Shown: positions 54,335-63,720 of the stretch, one piece after another | Layout of the letters: each line of letters opens with the position of its first letter | Position numbering within the stretch: position 1 is the stretch's first letter | Source: Lachnospira sp. | GTDB taxonomy: Bacteria; Bacillota; Clostridia; Lachnospirales; Lachnospiraceae | DNA: 64,000 nt | Direction of reading: 5' to 3' | Assembly: GCA_017621205.1 (NCBI GenBank) | Contig: JAGATQ010000057.1 | Span: 16,855 to 80,854, forward strand | Made by a program: the position numbers and the translations under genes | Notes under the pieces: generated by a model | Seen by the model: the letters and a program-made list of their open reading frames with translations, nothing else | The model's database searches: none | Told to the model about the DNA's origin: nothing

Positions 54335-54727
54335 ATGGCTGGGCAGAACAAGATGGAAGAAATCTTTGAACAGACGCTGTTATACGATTTTTATGGAGAG
54401 CTTTTGACAGAGCATCAGAAAAGTATTTATGAAGATGTTGTGCTGAATGATATGTCACTGACAGAGGTGGCAGAGAATTATGCTATCAGCCGTCAGGCAG
54501 TTTCGGATTTAATGAAACGGATTCACAAACTGTTAAAGGGCTATGAGGCGAAGCTTCATCTGGTGGAGAAGTTTACTTGTGCTAAGGGCAAGCTTAAGGA
54601 GATTCAGAGTGAAACCAATGCTTTGTCAAAGGATTATAAATCCTTGAAGGAGCAGGATAGTATTCACATAGATAAGCGTTTAAAGAAGATACAGGCATTG
54701 GCAGATGCCGTGCTGGAAGATTTTTAA
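54335..54727 (+). CDS. ylxM: YlxM-type SRP-associated DNA-binding protein
   Basis: A 130-residue protein of the YlxM/p13-like family: LYDFYGELLTEHQKSIYEDVVLNDMSLTEVAENYAISRQAVSDLMKRIHKLL at residues 15-66 includes a sigma-70 region 4-like helix-turn-helix. It is nearly always encoded just before ffh and is thought to modulate SRP. TTG 54305 is also in frame, but ATG 54335 (MAGQNKMEEIF) matches the usual start; its GGGGAAT ribosome site is weak. ffh begins 106 bp later. Confidence 0.93.
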   Translation: MAGQNKMEEIFEQTLLYDFYGELLTEHQKSIYEDVVLNDMSLTEVAENYAISRQAVSDLMKRIHKLLKGYEAKLHLVEKFTCAKGKLKEIQSETNALSKDYKSLKEQDSIHIDKRLKKIQALADAVLEDF

Positions 54728-54833
54728 TGATAAGATGGTTGTTATTATTAGGGATAAGTATTAATTAATTATGTCCCCCAAAGATGTATGTAATATGATG
54801 GAATTAGCAAAAGGATAGAAGCAGGAGTAGTGT

Positions 54834-56246
54834 ATGGCATTTGAGAGCTTAAGTGAAAAACTTCAGAATGTATTCAAAAACCTTCGCAGTAAGGGGCGTC
54901 TGACGGAGGATGATGTCAGGGAAGCCATGAAGGAGGTAAAGCGTGCTCTTTTAGAGGCGGATGTTAACTTTAAGGTGGTAAAGCAGTTCATTAATTCTGT
55001 GACAGAGCGTGCCATTGGGCAGGAAGTTATGACTGGACTGAATCCTGGACATATGGTTATCAAGATTGTAAAGGAGGAGCTGGATACCCTTATGGGTTCT
55101 GAGACGACAGAGCTTTCCTTCCTTCCGAGTAACGAGATTACAACGATTATGATGTGTGGTCTGCAGGGTGCCGGTAAGACGACGACTGCCGCTAAGATTG
55201 CCGGGAAGCTGAAGCAGAAGGGTAAGAAGCCATTGTTAGTTGCCTGTGACATTTACCGTCCGGCGGCGATTCAGCAGCTTAAGGTCAACGGTGAGAAGCA
55301 GGGAGTTCCCGTTTTTTCCATGGGGGATAAGAACAAGCCTGTCAATATCGTAAAGGCAGCGATGGAGCATGCTGCTGGGAATGGTAATAATGTAGTGATT
55401 ATTGATACTGCCGGACGACTTCATATTGATGAAGAGATGATGGCAGAGCTTCAGGAGATTCGGGATAATGTAACGCTTAACAATGTGGTATTAACGGTAG
55501 ATGCCATGACTGGACAGGATGCAGTTAATGTCGCCAAAAGCTTTGATGAGCAGATTGGGATAGACGGTGTAATTTTAACGAAGCTTGACGCTGATACAAG
55601 AGGTGGTGCAGCGTTATCCATCCGTGCCGTGACAGGAAAGCCGATATTATTTATTGGTATGGGAGAGAAGCTTGAGGATTTGGAACAGTTTTATCCCGAC
55701 CGTATGGCGAGCCGTATTTTAGGCATGGGGGATGTAGAGACTCTGATTGAGAAGGCACAGAGTGCTATTGATGAGGATGCGGCACAAAAGCTGGAAGATA
55801 AGATGAAGAGCAAGCAGGGCTTTGGCTTTGATGATTATTTGCTGGCGATGGAGCAGATGAACCAGATGGGTGGTATTTCGTCTATGCTTTCCATGATGCC
55901 GGGGATGGGACAATTAGGCGGTGTGGATGTGGATGACAGCGTGCTTGACCGACCCAAGGCGATTATCTTAAGTATGACACCATCTGAGCGGGAGAATCCC
56001 GATATTATTAACCCTTCCAGAAAGCGTAGAATTGCCAAGGGAGCAGGGGTAGATATCGCTGAGGTCAATCGCATGATAAAACAGTTTGAGCAGATGAAGA
56101 AAATGATGAAGCAGATGGGCTTAACTGGCAATAAAGGAGGCTCCAAAAAGAAACGCCGCAAGGGTGGTTTCGGTGGTATGGGAGGCTTCCCCGGAATGGG
56201 AGGCATGGGCATGCCGGGAATGAAGGGACCGAAGTTTCCGTTTTAA
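54834..56246 (+). CDS. ffh: Signal recognition particle protein Ffh
   Basis: A 470-residue SRP54 GTPase that binds signal sequences and 4.5S/scRNA. NG domain motifs: [15 protein letters not shown] near residue 107, [12 protein letters not shown] near 139, [13 protein letters not shown] near 191 and [14 protein letters not shown] near 250. The M domain from about 330 is Met-rich ([18 protein letters not shown]) and the tail is a Gly/Met-rich [20 protein letters not shown] repeat. GCAGGAG precedes the ATG. rpsP follows 73 bp later. Confidence 0.98.
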   Translation: MAFESLSEKLQNVFKNLRSKGRLTEDDVREAMKEVKRALLEADVNFKVVKQFINSVTERAIGQEVMTGLNPGHMVIKIVKEELDTLMGSETTELSFLPSNEITTIMMCGLQGAGKTTTAAKIAGKLKQKGKKPLLVACDIYRPAAIQQLKVNGEKQGVPVFSMGDKNKPVNIVKAAMEHAAGNGNNVVIIDTAGRLHIDEEMMAELQEIRDNVTLNNVVLTVDAMTGQDAVNVAKSFDEQIGIDGVILTKLDADTRGGAALSIRAVTGKPILFIGMGEKLEDLEQFYPDRMASRILGMGDVETLIEKAQSAIDEDAAQKLEDKMKSKQGFGFDDYLLAMEQMNQMGGISSMLSMMPGMGQLGGVDVDDSVLDRPKAIILSMTPSERENPDIINPSRKRRIAKGAGVDIAEVNRMIKQFEQMKKMMKQMGLTGNKGGSKKKRRKGGFGGMGGFPGMGGMGMPGMKGPKFPF

Positions 56247-56319
56247 GTGCTTAGGTTATCAACGGAATTTTCCGATGGTATATAGATTAACAATCATAAT
56301 TCAAGGAGGTGAAAGAAAC

Positions 56320-56565
56320 ATGGCAGTAAAAATCAGATTAAAAAGAATGGGTAAAAAGAAAGCACCTTTCTATAGAGTTGTAGTAGCAGATGCTAGATCT
56401 CCGAGAGATGGACGTTTCATTGAGGAGATTGGTACTTATGATCCGAACATCGAGCCAAGTGCAATCAAGATTGATGCGGATGCAGCTAAGAAGTGGTTAA
56501 ACAATGGTGCACAGCCTACAGACACAGTTGCTAAGCTGTTAAAGGTTGCAGGTATCGAGAAATAA
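56320..56565 (+). CDS. rpsP: 30S ribosomal protein S16
   Basis: An 81-residue S16 ([30 protein letters not shown]) with normal length and conserved C-terminus ([14 protein letters not shown]). The frame opens at 56275, but AAGGAGGTG before ATG 56320 and the natural MAVKIRLKR start decide it. First gene of the classical rpsP-khpA-rimM-trmD-rplS group. Confidence 0.97.
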   Translation: MAVKIRLKRMGKKKAPFYRVVVADARSPRDGRFIEEIGTYDPNIEPSAIKIDADAAKKWLNNGAQPTDTVAKLLKVAGIEK

Positions 56566-56581
56566 TTGGAGGTGAGACAAG

Positions 56582-56809
56582 ATGAAGGAATTAGTTGAAG
56601 TAATTGCCAAGTCTTTGGTAGACCATCCAGAGGAGGTTTCTGTCACTGAGGAGGAAACCGATAACAATATCACCATTACTTTAAAGGTAGCCCCTGATGA
56701 TATGGGAAAGGTAATCGGCAAACAGGGCCGCATTGCGAAGTCCATCCGTAGTGTCGTGAAGGCTGCTGCGTCAAAGATTGACAAAAAAGTGGATGTAGAT
56801 ATTTTATAG
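56582..56809 (+). CDS. khpA: KH-domain RNA-binding protein KhpA (YlqC)
   Basis: A 75-residue single KH domain with the GxxG loop visible as VIGKQGRIAKSIRSVVKAAA. In Firmicutes KhpA binds RNA as a heterodimer with KhpB (Jag) and affects cell size. GGAGGTG precedes the ATG, 16 bp after rpsP. It is followed by a weak terminator before rimM. Confidence 0.95.
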   Translation: MKELVEVIAKSLVDHPEEVSVTEEETDNNITITLKVAPDDMGKVIGKQGRIAKSIRSVVKAAASKIDKKVDVDIL

Positions 56810-56825
56810 TTAGATGTACAATAAG

Positions 56826-56850
56826 CCAGCACATGGGTGCTGGTTTTTGT
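56826..56850 (+). terminator. Terminator/attenuator hairpin between khpA and rimM
   Basis: CCAGCAC (56826-56832) pairs with GTGCTGG (56837-56843) and is followed by TTTTTG. It could reduce expression of rimM-trmD relative to rpsP. Confidence 0.7.
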
Positions 56851-56945
56851 AATATCATGATGCAAGGTCAAAATGCTGTTTATGCTTGCATGACAAGGCA
56901 TTTGAACTTGTGAGCCTGGCATTATATTCATAAAAGGAGAGAAAA

Positions 56946-57458
56946 ATGGAACAGTGGTTTAAGGTAGGAGAGATTGCAAATACCCACGGGATTCGTGGTG
57001 AGGTAAAGGTATATCCCACAACGGATGATGTTAAACGTTTTAAAAAGCTAAAGACATGCACCTTGGATACAGGGAAAGAAAAAATAGAGCTTCATGTGGA
57101 AAGCTGTAAGTTTTTTAAGCAATTTGCCATCCTTAAATTTAAGGAATTTAATGATATTAATGAGGTGGAGAGATATAAGCATTGTGGTCTTTATGTGGAC
57201 CGGGAGCATGCAGTGAAGCTTCAAAGGGATGAATATTATATTGCTGATTTAATTGGGATTACTGTATACAATGAGGATGATACGGTACTTGGTACACTAA
57301 AGGATGTAATTGAGACTGGGGCTAACGATGTATATCTGGTGAAGATGGAGGATGGCAGGGAGCTTATGATTCCAGCATTGAAGGAGTGTATTCTGGATGT
57401 AGATATTGAGAATGGCAGGATGAAGGTGCATCTGCTTAAGGGGCTGCTGGAACTGTAG
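56946..57458 (+). CDS. rimM: Ribosome maturation factor RimM
   Basis: A 170-residue RimM, which binds S19 in the 30S head. The N-terminal RimM fold begins FKVGEIANTHGIRGEVKVYPTTDD, and the C-terminal PRC-barrel is seen at DLIGITVYNEDDTVLGTLKDVIETGANDVYLVKMEDGRELMIPALKECILDVD near residues 98-150. AAAGGAGAG lies before the ATG. It follows the khpA terminator hairpin and precedes trmD, with a foldback repeat between them. Confidence 0.96.
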   Translation: MEQWFKVGEIANTHGIRGEVKVYPTTDDVKRFKKLKTCTLDTGKEKIELHVESCKFFKQFAILKFKEFNDINEVERYKHCGLYVDREHAVKLQRDEYYIADLIGITVYNEDDTVLGTLKDVIETGANDVYLVKMEDGRELMIPALKECILDVDIENGRMKVHLLKGLLEL

Positions 57459-57486
57459 AAATTTGTGAAATGCATTTGTAATAGAT

Positions 57487-57629
57487 GATTGCGAAATTAT
57501 TAACTGCTGATGCGATAGTCATAATACTATATAAATTCGTTTCGTTGTCGCAGCGATGCAAAGTACAAAGGCACTCATTTACATAGTACTATGACTATCT
57601 TGTCTAACAACTACGAGTTTCGCAATTAC
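57487..57629 (+). repeat. Foldback repeat between rimM and trmD
   Basis: A 143-bp inverted repeat distinct from family A-E. ATTGCGAAA (from 57488) and TTTCGCAAT (57618-57626) pair, and further inside GATAGTCATAATACTAT pairs with ATAGTACTATGACTATC almost perfectly. The centre holds about 45 bp of unpaired sequence. No coding potential. It could be an RNA structure that separates rimM and trmD expression, or a small foldback element. Confidence 0.8.
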
Positions 57630-57661
57630 CTAATAGTTTGAAACAAGAAAGGGAGAAAATC

Positions 57662-58459
57662 ATGAATTTTCATGTATTAACATTATTTCCTGATATGGTG
57701 ATGGATGGGCTTCATACCAGTATTATAGGGCGTGCAGTGAAAAAGGGCTGTCTTTCTATTGAGGCTGTTAATATCCGGGATTATTCTACCAATAAGCATG
57801 GTACAGTGGATGATTATCCCTATGGTGGTGGAGCAGGCATGGTGATGCAGGCAGAGCCGATTTATCTCGCATATCAGGCGTTGTGTGAGCGGATTGCTAA
57901 TCGGCAGAAGCAGGATGGGATAGAGCCAACGCAGTCAAATAGACAGGAGATAAGTTCTAAGCCCCGTGTTATTTATCTGACGCCGCAGGGAAAGACCTTT
58001 ACCCAGCAGATGGCAACAGAGTTTTCCAAGGAACAGGATTTGATTTTCCTGTGTGGGCATTATGAGGGGGTAGACGAGCGGGTTCTTAATATGATTGTCA
58101 CGGATGAAGTATCTATTGGGGATTATGTGCTGACCGGAGGAGAGCTGCCGGCAATGGTAATGATTGATACGATATCCCGTCTGGTTCCGGGAGTATTGAA
58201 TAACGATGATTCTGCTGTGTTTGAGTCCTTCCATTCCAATCTGTTAGAATATCCCCAATATACAAGACCGGCAGAATTTATGGGACAAAAGGTGCCGGAT
58301 ATCCTGCTTTCAGGAGACCATGCCAAGGTGGAGCAGTGGCGTTATGAGCAGTCCTTGGAGCGTACTAGGAAGAAACGTCCGGATTTACTGGAACATGCTA
58401 CGAAGGAGCAGAGGGAGGCATGGCTTGGGACAACAGATAAGGCGAGGATGAAGGAATAA
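57662..58459 (+). CDS. trmD: tRNA (guanine37-N1)-methyltransferase
   Basis: A 265-residue SPOUT-class methyltransferase that makes m1G37. Motifs: VLTLFPDMV near residue 4, DYPYGGGAGMVMQAEP near 52-68, the knot LCGHYEGVDERVLN near 120-133 and IGDYVLTGGELPAMVMID near 141-158. The open frame begins at 57638, but AAAGGGAGAA precedes ATG 57662 and MNFHVLTLFP is the usual start. A truncated DUF3137-like frame lies between it and rplS. Confidence 0.96.
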   Translation: MNFHVLTLFPDMVMDGLHTSIIGRAVKKGCLSIEAVNIRDYSTNKHGTVDDYPYGGGAGMVMQAEPIYLAYQALCERIANRQKQDGIEPTQSNRQEISSKPRVIYLTPQGKTFTQQMATEFSKEQDLIFLCGHYEGVDERVLNMIVTDEVSIGDYVLTGGELPAMVMIDTISRLVPGVLNNDDSAVFESFHSNLLEYPQYTRPAEFMGQKVPDILLSGDHAKVEQWRYEQSLERTRKKRPDLLEHATKEQREAWLGTTDKARMKE

Positions 58460-58494
58460 TTGTTATTCAATATGCAGGAGTAATTGATAATAAT

Positions 58495-59082
58495 TTGAAT
58501 GTTACTACTTTCATAGGGAAAATATATGATATTGATTCCGACAAGAATATTCCTTTGGATGTATATATTTATGGTGATAATTTTATTCACCCCAATAAGG
58601 AGCAGACAGCTAAAAGAAAGGTTAAATTAGAATCCATTGATTTGGGAAGACACTTTCAAGTATACACAACAGATGCGGAGACAGCATTTTATGTTTTAAC
58701 GCCGCAATTACAGGAGGCGTTGCTGGAATTAGGAGAATTATTTCATTATGACTTTGCGGTTACAATGTCAGGACAGCGGATATTTGTTGCCGTCACAGAT
58801 TATAGAAATTCTTTAGAACCGCCTAACAATCAGAAAATTGACTATTTGACAGAGTGCAGGCGGATACGTCAGGACATGAGCATTGTAATAGATATTTTAG
58901 AAGCCTTGCCCGCAGGAAACATGAAGGAAAAAATGATTCGGCATCCTATCGTGGAAGAAAATGATACAGTAATTATTTATGAAGAGCAGGTTTTCAATGC
59001 AGATATGAAATCAATTATTGAATTAGTTTTATTTTGGCTTGTGTTGGTGTTGGTTATACTATGCATATCATGGGGAAAGTAA
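58495..59082 (+). pseudogene. Probable truncated DUF3137-like membrane protein
   Basis: A 195-residue frame with a TTG start and no convincing ribosome site. The middle (LGRHFQVYTTDAETAFYVLTPQLQEALLELGEL) resembles the C-terminal half of DUF3137 proteins, and one membrane helix lies near 177-192 (IIELVLFWLVLVLVILCI). DUF3137 proteins normally start with two membrane helices, which are missing here. The frame stays open upstream to 58441 but without a start codon. A 5'-truncated remnant is most likely; an unusual but functional short form is the alternative. Confidence 0.5.
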
Positions 59083-59140
59083 GGTAGGCATTATACTTAT
59101 ATATAAAGTGTATCAATTTGGTCATAAATCAAATTTTTCC

Positions 59141-59169
59141 TTGCATTTCAAAAAGCTATGTGGTATCAT
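59141..59169 (+). promoter_or_regulatory. Promoter of rplS
   Basis: TTGCAT and an extended -10 TGGTATCAT are separated by 17 bp. The leader of about 74 nt before the ATG at 59250 includes a GATG...CATC stem enclosing a TCTG/CAGA hairpin. It may be an L19-type autoregulatory leader, but this was not confirmed by comparison. Confidence 0.55.
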
Positions 59170-59249
59170 ATTTGAGTTGTGTATGAAAGAGATGGTCCTC
59201 TGTCGCAGATGCGTTATAGAACATCGAATAAAAGTTAGGAGGTATACAC

Positions 59250-59597
59250 ATGAACGATATTATTAAGGCAATTGAAGCAGAGCAGTTAAAAGCAGAGGTG
59301 CCGGAATTCCGTGTTGGAGATACGGTTAAGGTGCATGCTAAGGTAAAAGAGGGTAACCGTGAGAGAATTCAGGTCTTTGAGGGAACGGTTCTGAAAAGAC
59401 AGGGCGGAAGCTCAAGAGAGACCTTTACGGTTCGTAAGTTATCAAACGGTGTTGGTGTTGAGAAGACATGGCCATTACATTCTCCGATTGTTGAGAAGGT
59501 AGAGGTTGTCCGTCATGGTAAGGTTCGCCGTGCAAAGTTAAATTATCTTCGCGGTCGTATCGGTAAGGCTGCTAAGGTAAAGGAATTAGTAAAGTAG
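59250..59597 (+). CDS. rplS: 50S ribosomal protein L19
   Basis: A 115-residue L19: start [41 protein letters not shown] near residues 46-66 and the C-terminal basic [20 protein letters not shown]. Length is normal. AGGAGGT precedes the ATG. It has its own promoter at 59141 and a terminator after it, so here it is separate from trmD although it keeps the classic order. Confidence 0.97.
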   Translation: MNDIIKAIEAEQLKAEVPEFRVGDTVKVHAKVKEGNRERIQVFEGTVLKRQGGSSRETFTVRKLSNGVGVEKTWPLHSPIVEKVEVVRHGKVRRAKLNYLRGRIGKAAKVKELVK

Positions 59598-59621
59598 AAT
59601 ATTCCTTATAATGTATGAAAG

Positions 59622-59650
59622 AGATGTCACGAATGTGGCATCTTTTTTAT
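59622..59650 (+). terminator. Rho-independent terminator of rplS
   Basis: AGATGTCAC pairs with GTGGCATCT around GAAT and is followed by TTTTTTAT. Confidence 0.85.
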
Positions 59651-59770
59651 TTGTGCGAGTAATTAGATAGTATGCAATTAATTTATTGATTTTATATCGT
59701 GTATATATTATAATTAAAAGAATAAGTTTATACATAATATCTTACTGTTTTATTGGAGGAAGAAAAGCCG

Positions 59771-62700
59771 ATGAAGAAGTGTAACAAATGTATGGCATTA
59801 TTGCTTGCATGGTGTTTGGTGCTACAATGTACAATGGTGGATACTGCTAGGCTGGTGCATGCCGAGCAGACCGTCAAAGAATTTATACAGGATAATTGTT
59901 TGATTTGTGTAAAGCAGCAAGCCGGATGGAAGGATGGATATATTGCAAATGTGGATATAACCAATACGTCAGATACAATAATCAGTAATTGGAAGCTGGA
60001 GATGAGTGTTTTACAGGGGGAAATAACGAATATATGGAATGGGAAGGTACAGCAGAACGAGAATAAAATAACAATATCTGCTTTGGATTATAATCGGACA
60101 CTTTCAGCTGGGGAAACTATTTCTCTTGGATATGAGATGAATGGGCAACAATTTGAAAAGCTAGCTTTGATGGTGTTGAGTGAGGGGTCGAAAACCACAT
60201 TAACAGATGAACAATATATTGTTTCTTATAAGATCGTGAGTCAGTGGGACAGGGGGGCAGTTATAGAGGCTTCCATAAGGAACTGTTCTGATGAAGCGAT
60301 TACCGATTGGGAGTTATCCTGTCAATTTGCTGGGCAGATTAAGGATATCTGGAATGGAAGCATTGTTTCTAGGAACGATGATAACTATATTATAAGAAAC
60401 AAAGGATATAATACAACAATTCAGCCGGAGGAGACAGTAACCTTTGGATTTCAAGCTTCATTTTTGGATGAGGTTATTTCCTGTCCTAAAAATGAGGTGG
60501 TAACAGGAAGTAAAGAGGGAAGCCGGCAGCCTGGTTGTACGTCTACACAAAATCCTGCCACGGAAGAGATAACAGGTAGTGATAATACAACACAGGAAAC
60601 GACAGGTGAGACAACGAACAGTAACAGTACCACAGAGGAGCTCCCTGAGATAGATTGGGACGATAAGACGGATACGGATAAGGATGGTTTGCCAGATGTA
60701 TATGAGGACTATCGTTATGGCACAGACAAAAATAAGAGTGATACCGATGGGGATGGGCTGCCAGACGGCTTTGAGGTACAATATACACAGACGAATCCCT
60801 GCCTTGCTGATTCTGATGATAATGGAATTTTGGATGGGGAGGAAGATTTCGACGAGGATGGACTGAATCATTTTGAGGAGTACAAGGCGCAGACTCCGCC
60901 CCTGCTTGCGGATGCAGATGATGATGGATTGACGGATGGTGAGGAATTACAGTATCAGACAAGATGGGATAAAGAAGATACGGATGAGGACGGCGTCTCC
61001 GATTATGATGAGGTACAGCTTGGATTAAATCCCAATGAACCTATGACATATGCGGGAATCAAGGATGGTGAATATGCCAGCAGACAGAAGATAACGGCAG
61101 AAGAATTAGGCGAGGTCAATGATGTGATTGACGAATTTGACATTAGCTTTGATGTAAAAGCGACTAATTATCTGTCAAAGCATTTGTATGCAGAGGCGTA
61201 TGATTCCTGTGAAATCATGAATCAGAATTCTGCTATTGTTGGTTCACCGGTTTATTTCCACTATTCGGATGGAGAGATAAAAGAAGGACATATTATATTC
61301 TCTCTTGATGAAACATATGTATCCAATAATGGGAAAGATACTTATGGGTTTGATGAAGCGTGGGGACTGAAGCGTTATGGAGTATTTTCTTATAATGAGG
61401 AACTTAGCATGCTTGTTCCGGTTGCATGTAGCTATCAGGATGAGGCAAATAAGATTCTGGTAGATGCATCGAAAGAATATGATAATTTATGTATCATGGA
61501 CTTGGAACAATTGTTACATAATATGGGCAATGATGGTAATATTACAAAATTGTCCGTTCAGTCTGATAGCTATAGTCAGTTAAATGCAGTAAAGAAACTA
61601 AGTAGAGCGGCAACGACAGAAGACTATAACGGAGTAACCATAGAGGCAGCAAAATGTGCAAAGCAGGTTGATTTAGTATTAAATGTGGAAGCTTCCCGCA
61701 ATATGGGACCGTATTTGACAACGATTAAAAAGGGATTACAGTCATTTATAAAAAAGCTGCAGGCACAAAATATTGATTTGCGTGTATCTATTATATCTTA
61801 TATGGATGTTGCGAGATATGGCAGCAATTCTACGGTTGTGAATAATGGTATAGAGGAGGATTTTGTGACGGAGCTGTCTGAAATGCAGACGCTTATTGAT
61901 TCCATCAAACCGTCAAGCTACGCAAGAACTTCCTCCATGGTTGATACGTTAGCACATACTAACGAACTGGAATATCGGCAGGAAGCATTAAAGATAGCAG
62001 TCTTGTTTTCCAATTCAGAGACTAATATTAACACGAACTCTGCTTTTAAAATCAATGATTTGGATGACCTTACTCCAATGCTTAAAGAAAACAATATATC
62101 AGTTTGTACCTGTGCACCGATTGATTTGTCCTATGAGTATGAATATGTCGCAATGAACAACGGCGGAATGTACTTTTCTTCTAACTATTATAATAATATT
62201 TATAATTTTATAATGAAAAAAGTAAATAACAGCTATCAATATAATGCAGTTGCAGGAAACAGTTTATCTCCCATTTTTTTGGATGAGCAGCTAACCAAGG
62301 AAGGAAGCTGTGATACCGACGGTGACAGACTGACGGACAGCCAGGAGGTAGATTGGAGTAAGATTCGCTGCTATAAGGATGCCAAGGGGAACAAGCAGGC
62401 AGAACTGCCTACTCTTCAATCTCTTTGGACTTCGCTGGGTTATGGTCAGGAACTCTATGAAGGCAATCCACTGTTAGCAGCTCTGGCTACGCAGAAGGCA
62501 CTGCCTGTTATTTCTTTTCCTAATCTGGAAGACAGTGATGGGGATGATATTATTGATTCAGAGGATGAGGATGTTCTAAAATATACTGCGGATTTGATAG
62601 ATGACACAGCACTTGATGATTCCCATCTGGATTCCCAAAGTAGTGTGCCAAGCAGGGTAAGAGCCAAGGCGGGCTCAACGATTACGGAATCTTCTACGAA

Positions 62701-63703
62701 AAAGGGAACAATTGTAGATGGCTCGTATATATGTAAGATGAATACCTATTCAAATAAAAAGCGTAAATTTTGTGGGGAATTAACACCGAAAAAGGATAGT
62801 GATTATGCCTTTAGCGTTACAAGTACATATGGCTTCAAGAAAAATGCAACCTTTAAGGTGTTTAAAAAGAATCGTTTTGGGAAAAAGAAAGAGGTGAAAA
62901 GCTATAAGAGTGAAGCAAAATCGAGTTATAAGAAGCAGTACTACTATGCCCTTAAAAGGGGAGAGGAGTATACGGTAGAATTTTCCTGTAAAACGAAGAA
63001 AAAGGAGCAGATTACATTTTCCTGTAGACAGGATAATTGGGTGTATGCAAAAGATGGGGCAATGTGGGAGGTTGATATGAAAAGCCTAACCGTGGGACAA
63101 TTAGTAGGAAGGGCTTTTCCACTGGATAAATGTTTTGTGACACGCAAGATGTTATATGCAGCTGCCTGTGAAAATGAAGAATTGTATATGACGGATAAGG
63201 CATTGATTGAAAATGTGATGCTAAAGCTCGGATATAATAAGGATGAGTATACGATTACGAAGAAAGAGGCGGGATGGTTTGTAGTTAATTTATTAGTTGA
63301 AGCAGGGGTAATATATAATCTGTATTTTGTAGCAGAGAGTGTTGCTGTGAAGGGGGTTGGTGTATTAGTAAAAAAAATTATGGCAAATAAAAAAACTGCA
63401 ATAAAATTAATGGCAGGAGATAGTGTATCAACACTTGCATTTGTGGATTCTTCTGCAACAATTTTTAATAAATTAGTAAAAAAATTAGAATATAATGCCA
63501 TTACAAGTGCATTAGATACAGATTCTAATTCGTTAGAGTGTACTATAATGGCTTCGACTGTACAAAGGACATGGGATAGCTGGAAAGAATCGCATTTGAT
63601 TAACAAATATCAGCTTGGGTATAGAGGAACAATAGATGAAAGCATTACAACCAAAGATGTGATAGAATTTTGTGGGTGGAAAAATCCAAGAGAAAGAAAG
63701 TAA
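59771..63703 (+). CDS. Large secreted CBM2-like / calcium-repeat / VWA-like protein
   Basis: A 1310-residue exported protein. Signal peptide at about 1-32 (MALLLAWCLVLQCTM). Two CBM2-like (cellulose-binding type) domains at about 45-145 and 150-240. A Thr/Asn/Ser-rich linker near 245-300 precedes a thrombospondin type 3-like calcium repeat with DTDKDGLPDVYEDYRYGTD motifs near 300-430. A VWA-like domain near 635-820 has a degenerate MIDAS (DLVLNVEASRN). A further DTDGDR motif follows near 855. The last 250 residues are not recognised and include two helices near 1160-1200. It resembles secreted toxin or adhesin proteins. GGAGGAAG precedes ATG 59771. Confidence 0.7.
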   Translation: MKKCNKCMALLLAWCLVLQCTMVDTARLVHAEQTVKEFIQDNCLICVKQQAGWKDGYIANVDITNTSDTIISNWKLEMSVLQGEITNIWNGKVQQNENKITISALDYNRTLSAGETISLGYEMNGQQFEKLALMVLSEGSKTTLTDEQYIVSYKIVSQWDRGAVIEASIRNCSDEAITDWELSCQFAGQIKDIWNGSIVSRNDDNYIIRNKGYNTTIQPEETVTFGFQASFLDEVISCPKNEVVTGSKEGSRQPGCTSTQNPATEEITGSDNTTQETTGETTNSNSTTEELPEIDWDDKTDTDKDGLPDVYEDYRYGTDKNKSDTDGDGLPDGFEVQYTQTNPCLADSDDNGILDGEEDFDEDGLNHFEEYKAQTPPLLADADDDGLTDGEELQYQTRWDKEDTDEDGVSDYDEVQLGLNPNEPMTYAGIKDGEYASRQKITAEELGEVNDVIDEFDISFDVKATNYLSKHLYAEAYDSCEIMNQNSAIVGSPVYFHYSDGEIKEGHIIFSLDETYVSNNGKDTYGFDEAWGLKRYGVFSYNEELSMLVPVACSYQDEANKILVDASKEYDNLCIMDLEQLLHNMGNDGNITKLSVQSDSYSQLNAVKKLSRAATTEDYNGVTIEAAKCAKQVDLVLNVEASRNMGPYLTTIKKGLQSFIKKLQAQNIDLRVSIISYMDVARYGSNSTVVNNGIEEDFVTELSEMQTLIDSIKPSSYARTSSMVDTLAHTNELEYRQEALKIAVLFSNSETNINTNSAFKINDLDDLTPMLKENNISVCTCAPIDLSYEYEYVAMNNGGMYFSSNYYNNIYNFIMKKVNNSYQYNAVAGNSLSPIFLDEQLTKEGSCDTDGDRLTDSQEVDWSKIRCYKDAKGNKQAELPTLQSLWTSLGYGQELYEGNPLLAALATQKALPVISFPNLEDSDGDDIIDSEDEDVLKYTADLIDDTALDDSHLDSQSSVPSRVRAKAGSTITESSTKKGTIVDGSYICKMNTYSNKKRKFCGELTPKKDSDYAFSVTSTYGFKKNATFKVFKKNRFGKKKEVKSYKSEAKSSYKKQYYYALKRGEEYTVEFSCKTKKKEQITFSCRQDNWVYAKDGAMWEVDMKSLTVGQLVGRAFPLDKCFVTRKMLYAAACENEELYMTDKALIENVMLKLGYNKDEYTITKKEAGWFVVNLLVEAGVIYNLYFVAESVAVKGVGVLVKKIMANKKTAIKLMAGDSVSTLAFVDSSATIFNKLVKKLEYNAITSALDTDSNSLECTIMASTVQRTWDSWKESHLINKYQLGYRGTIDESITTKDVIEFCGWKNPRERK

Positions 63704-63720
63704 TGGGAGGGGTAGTATTG

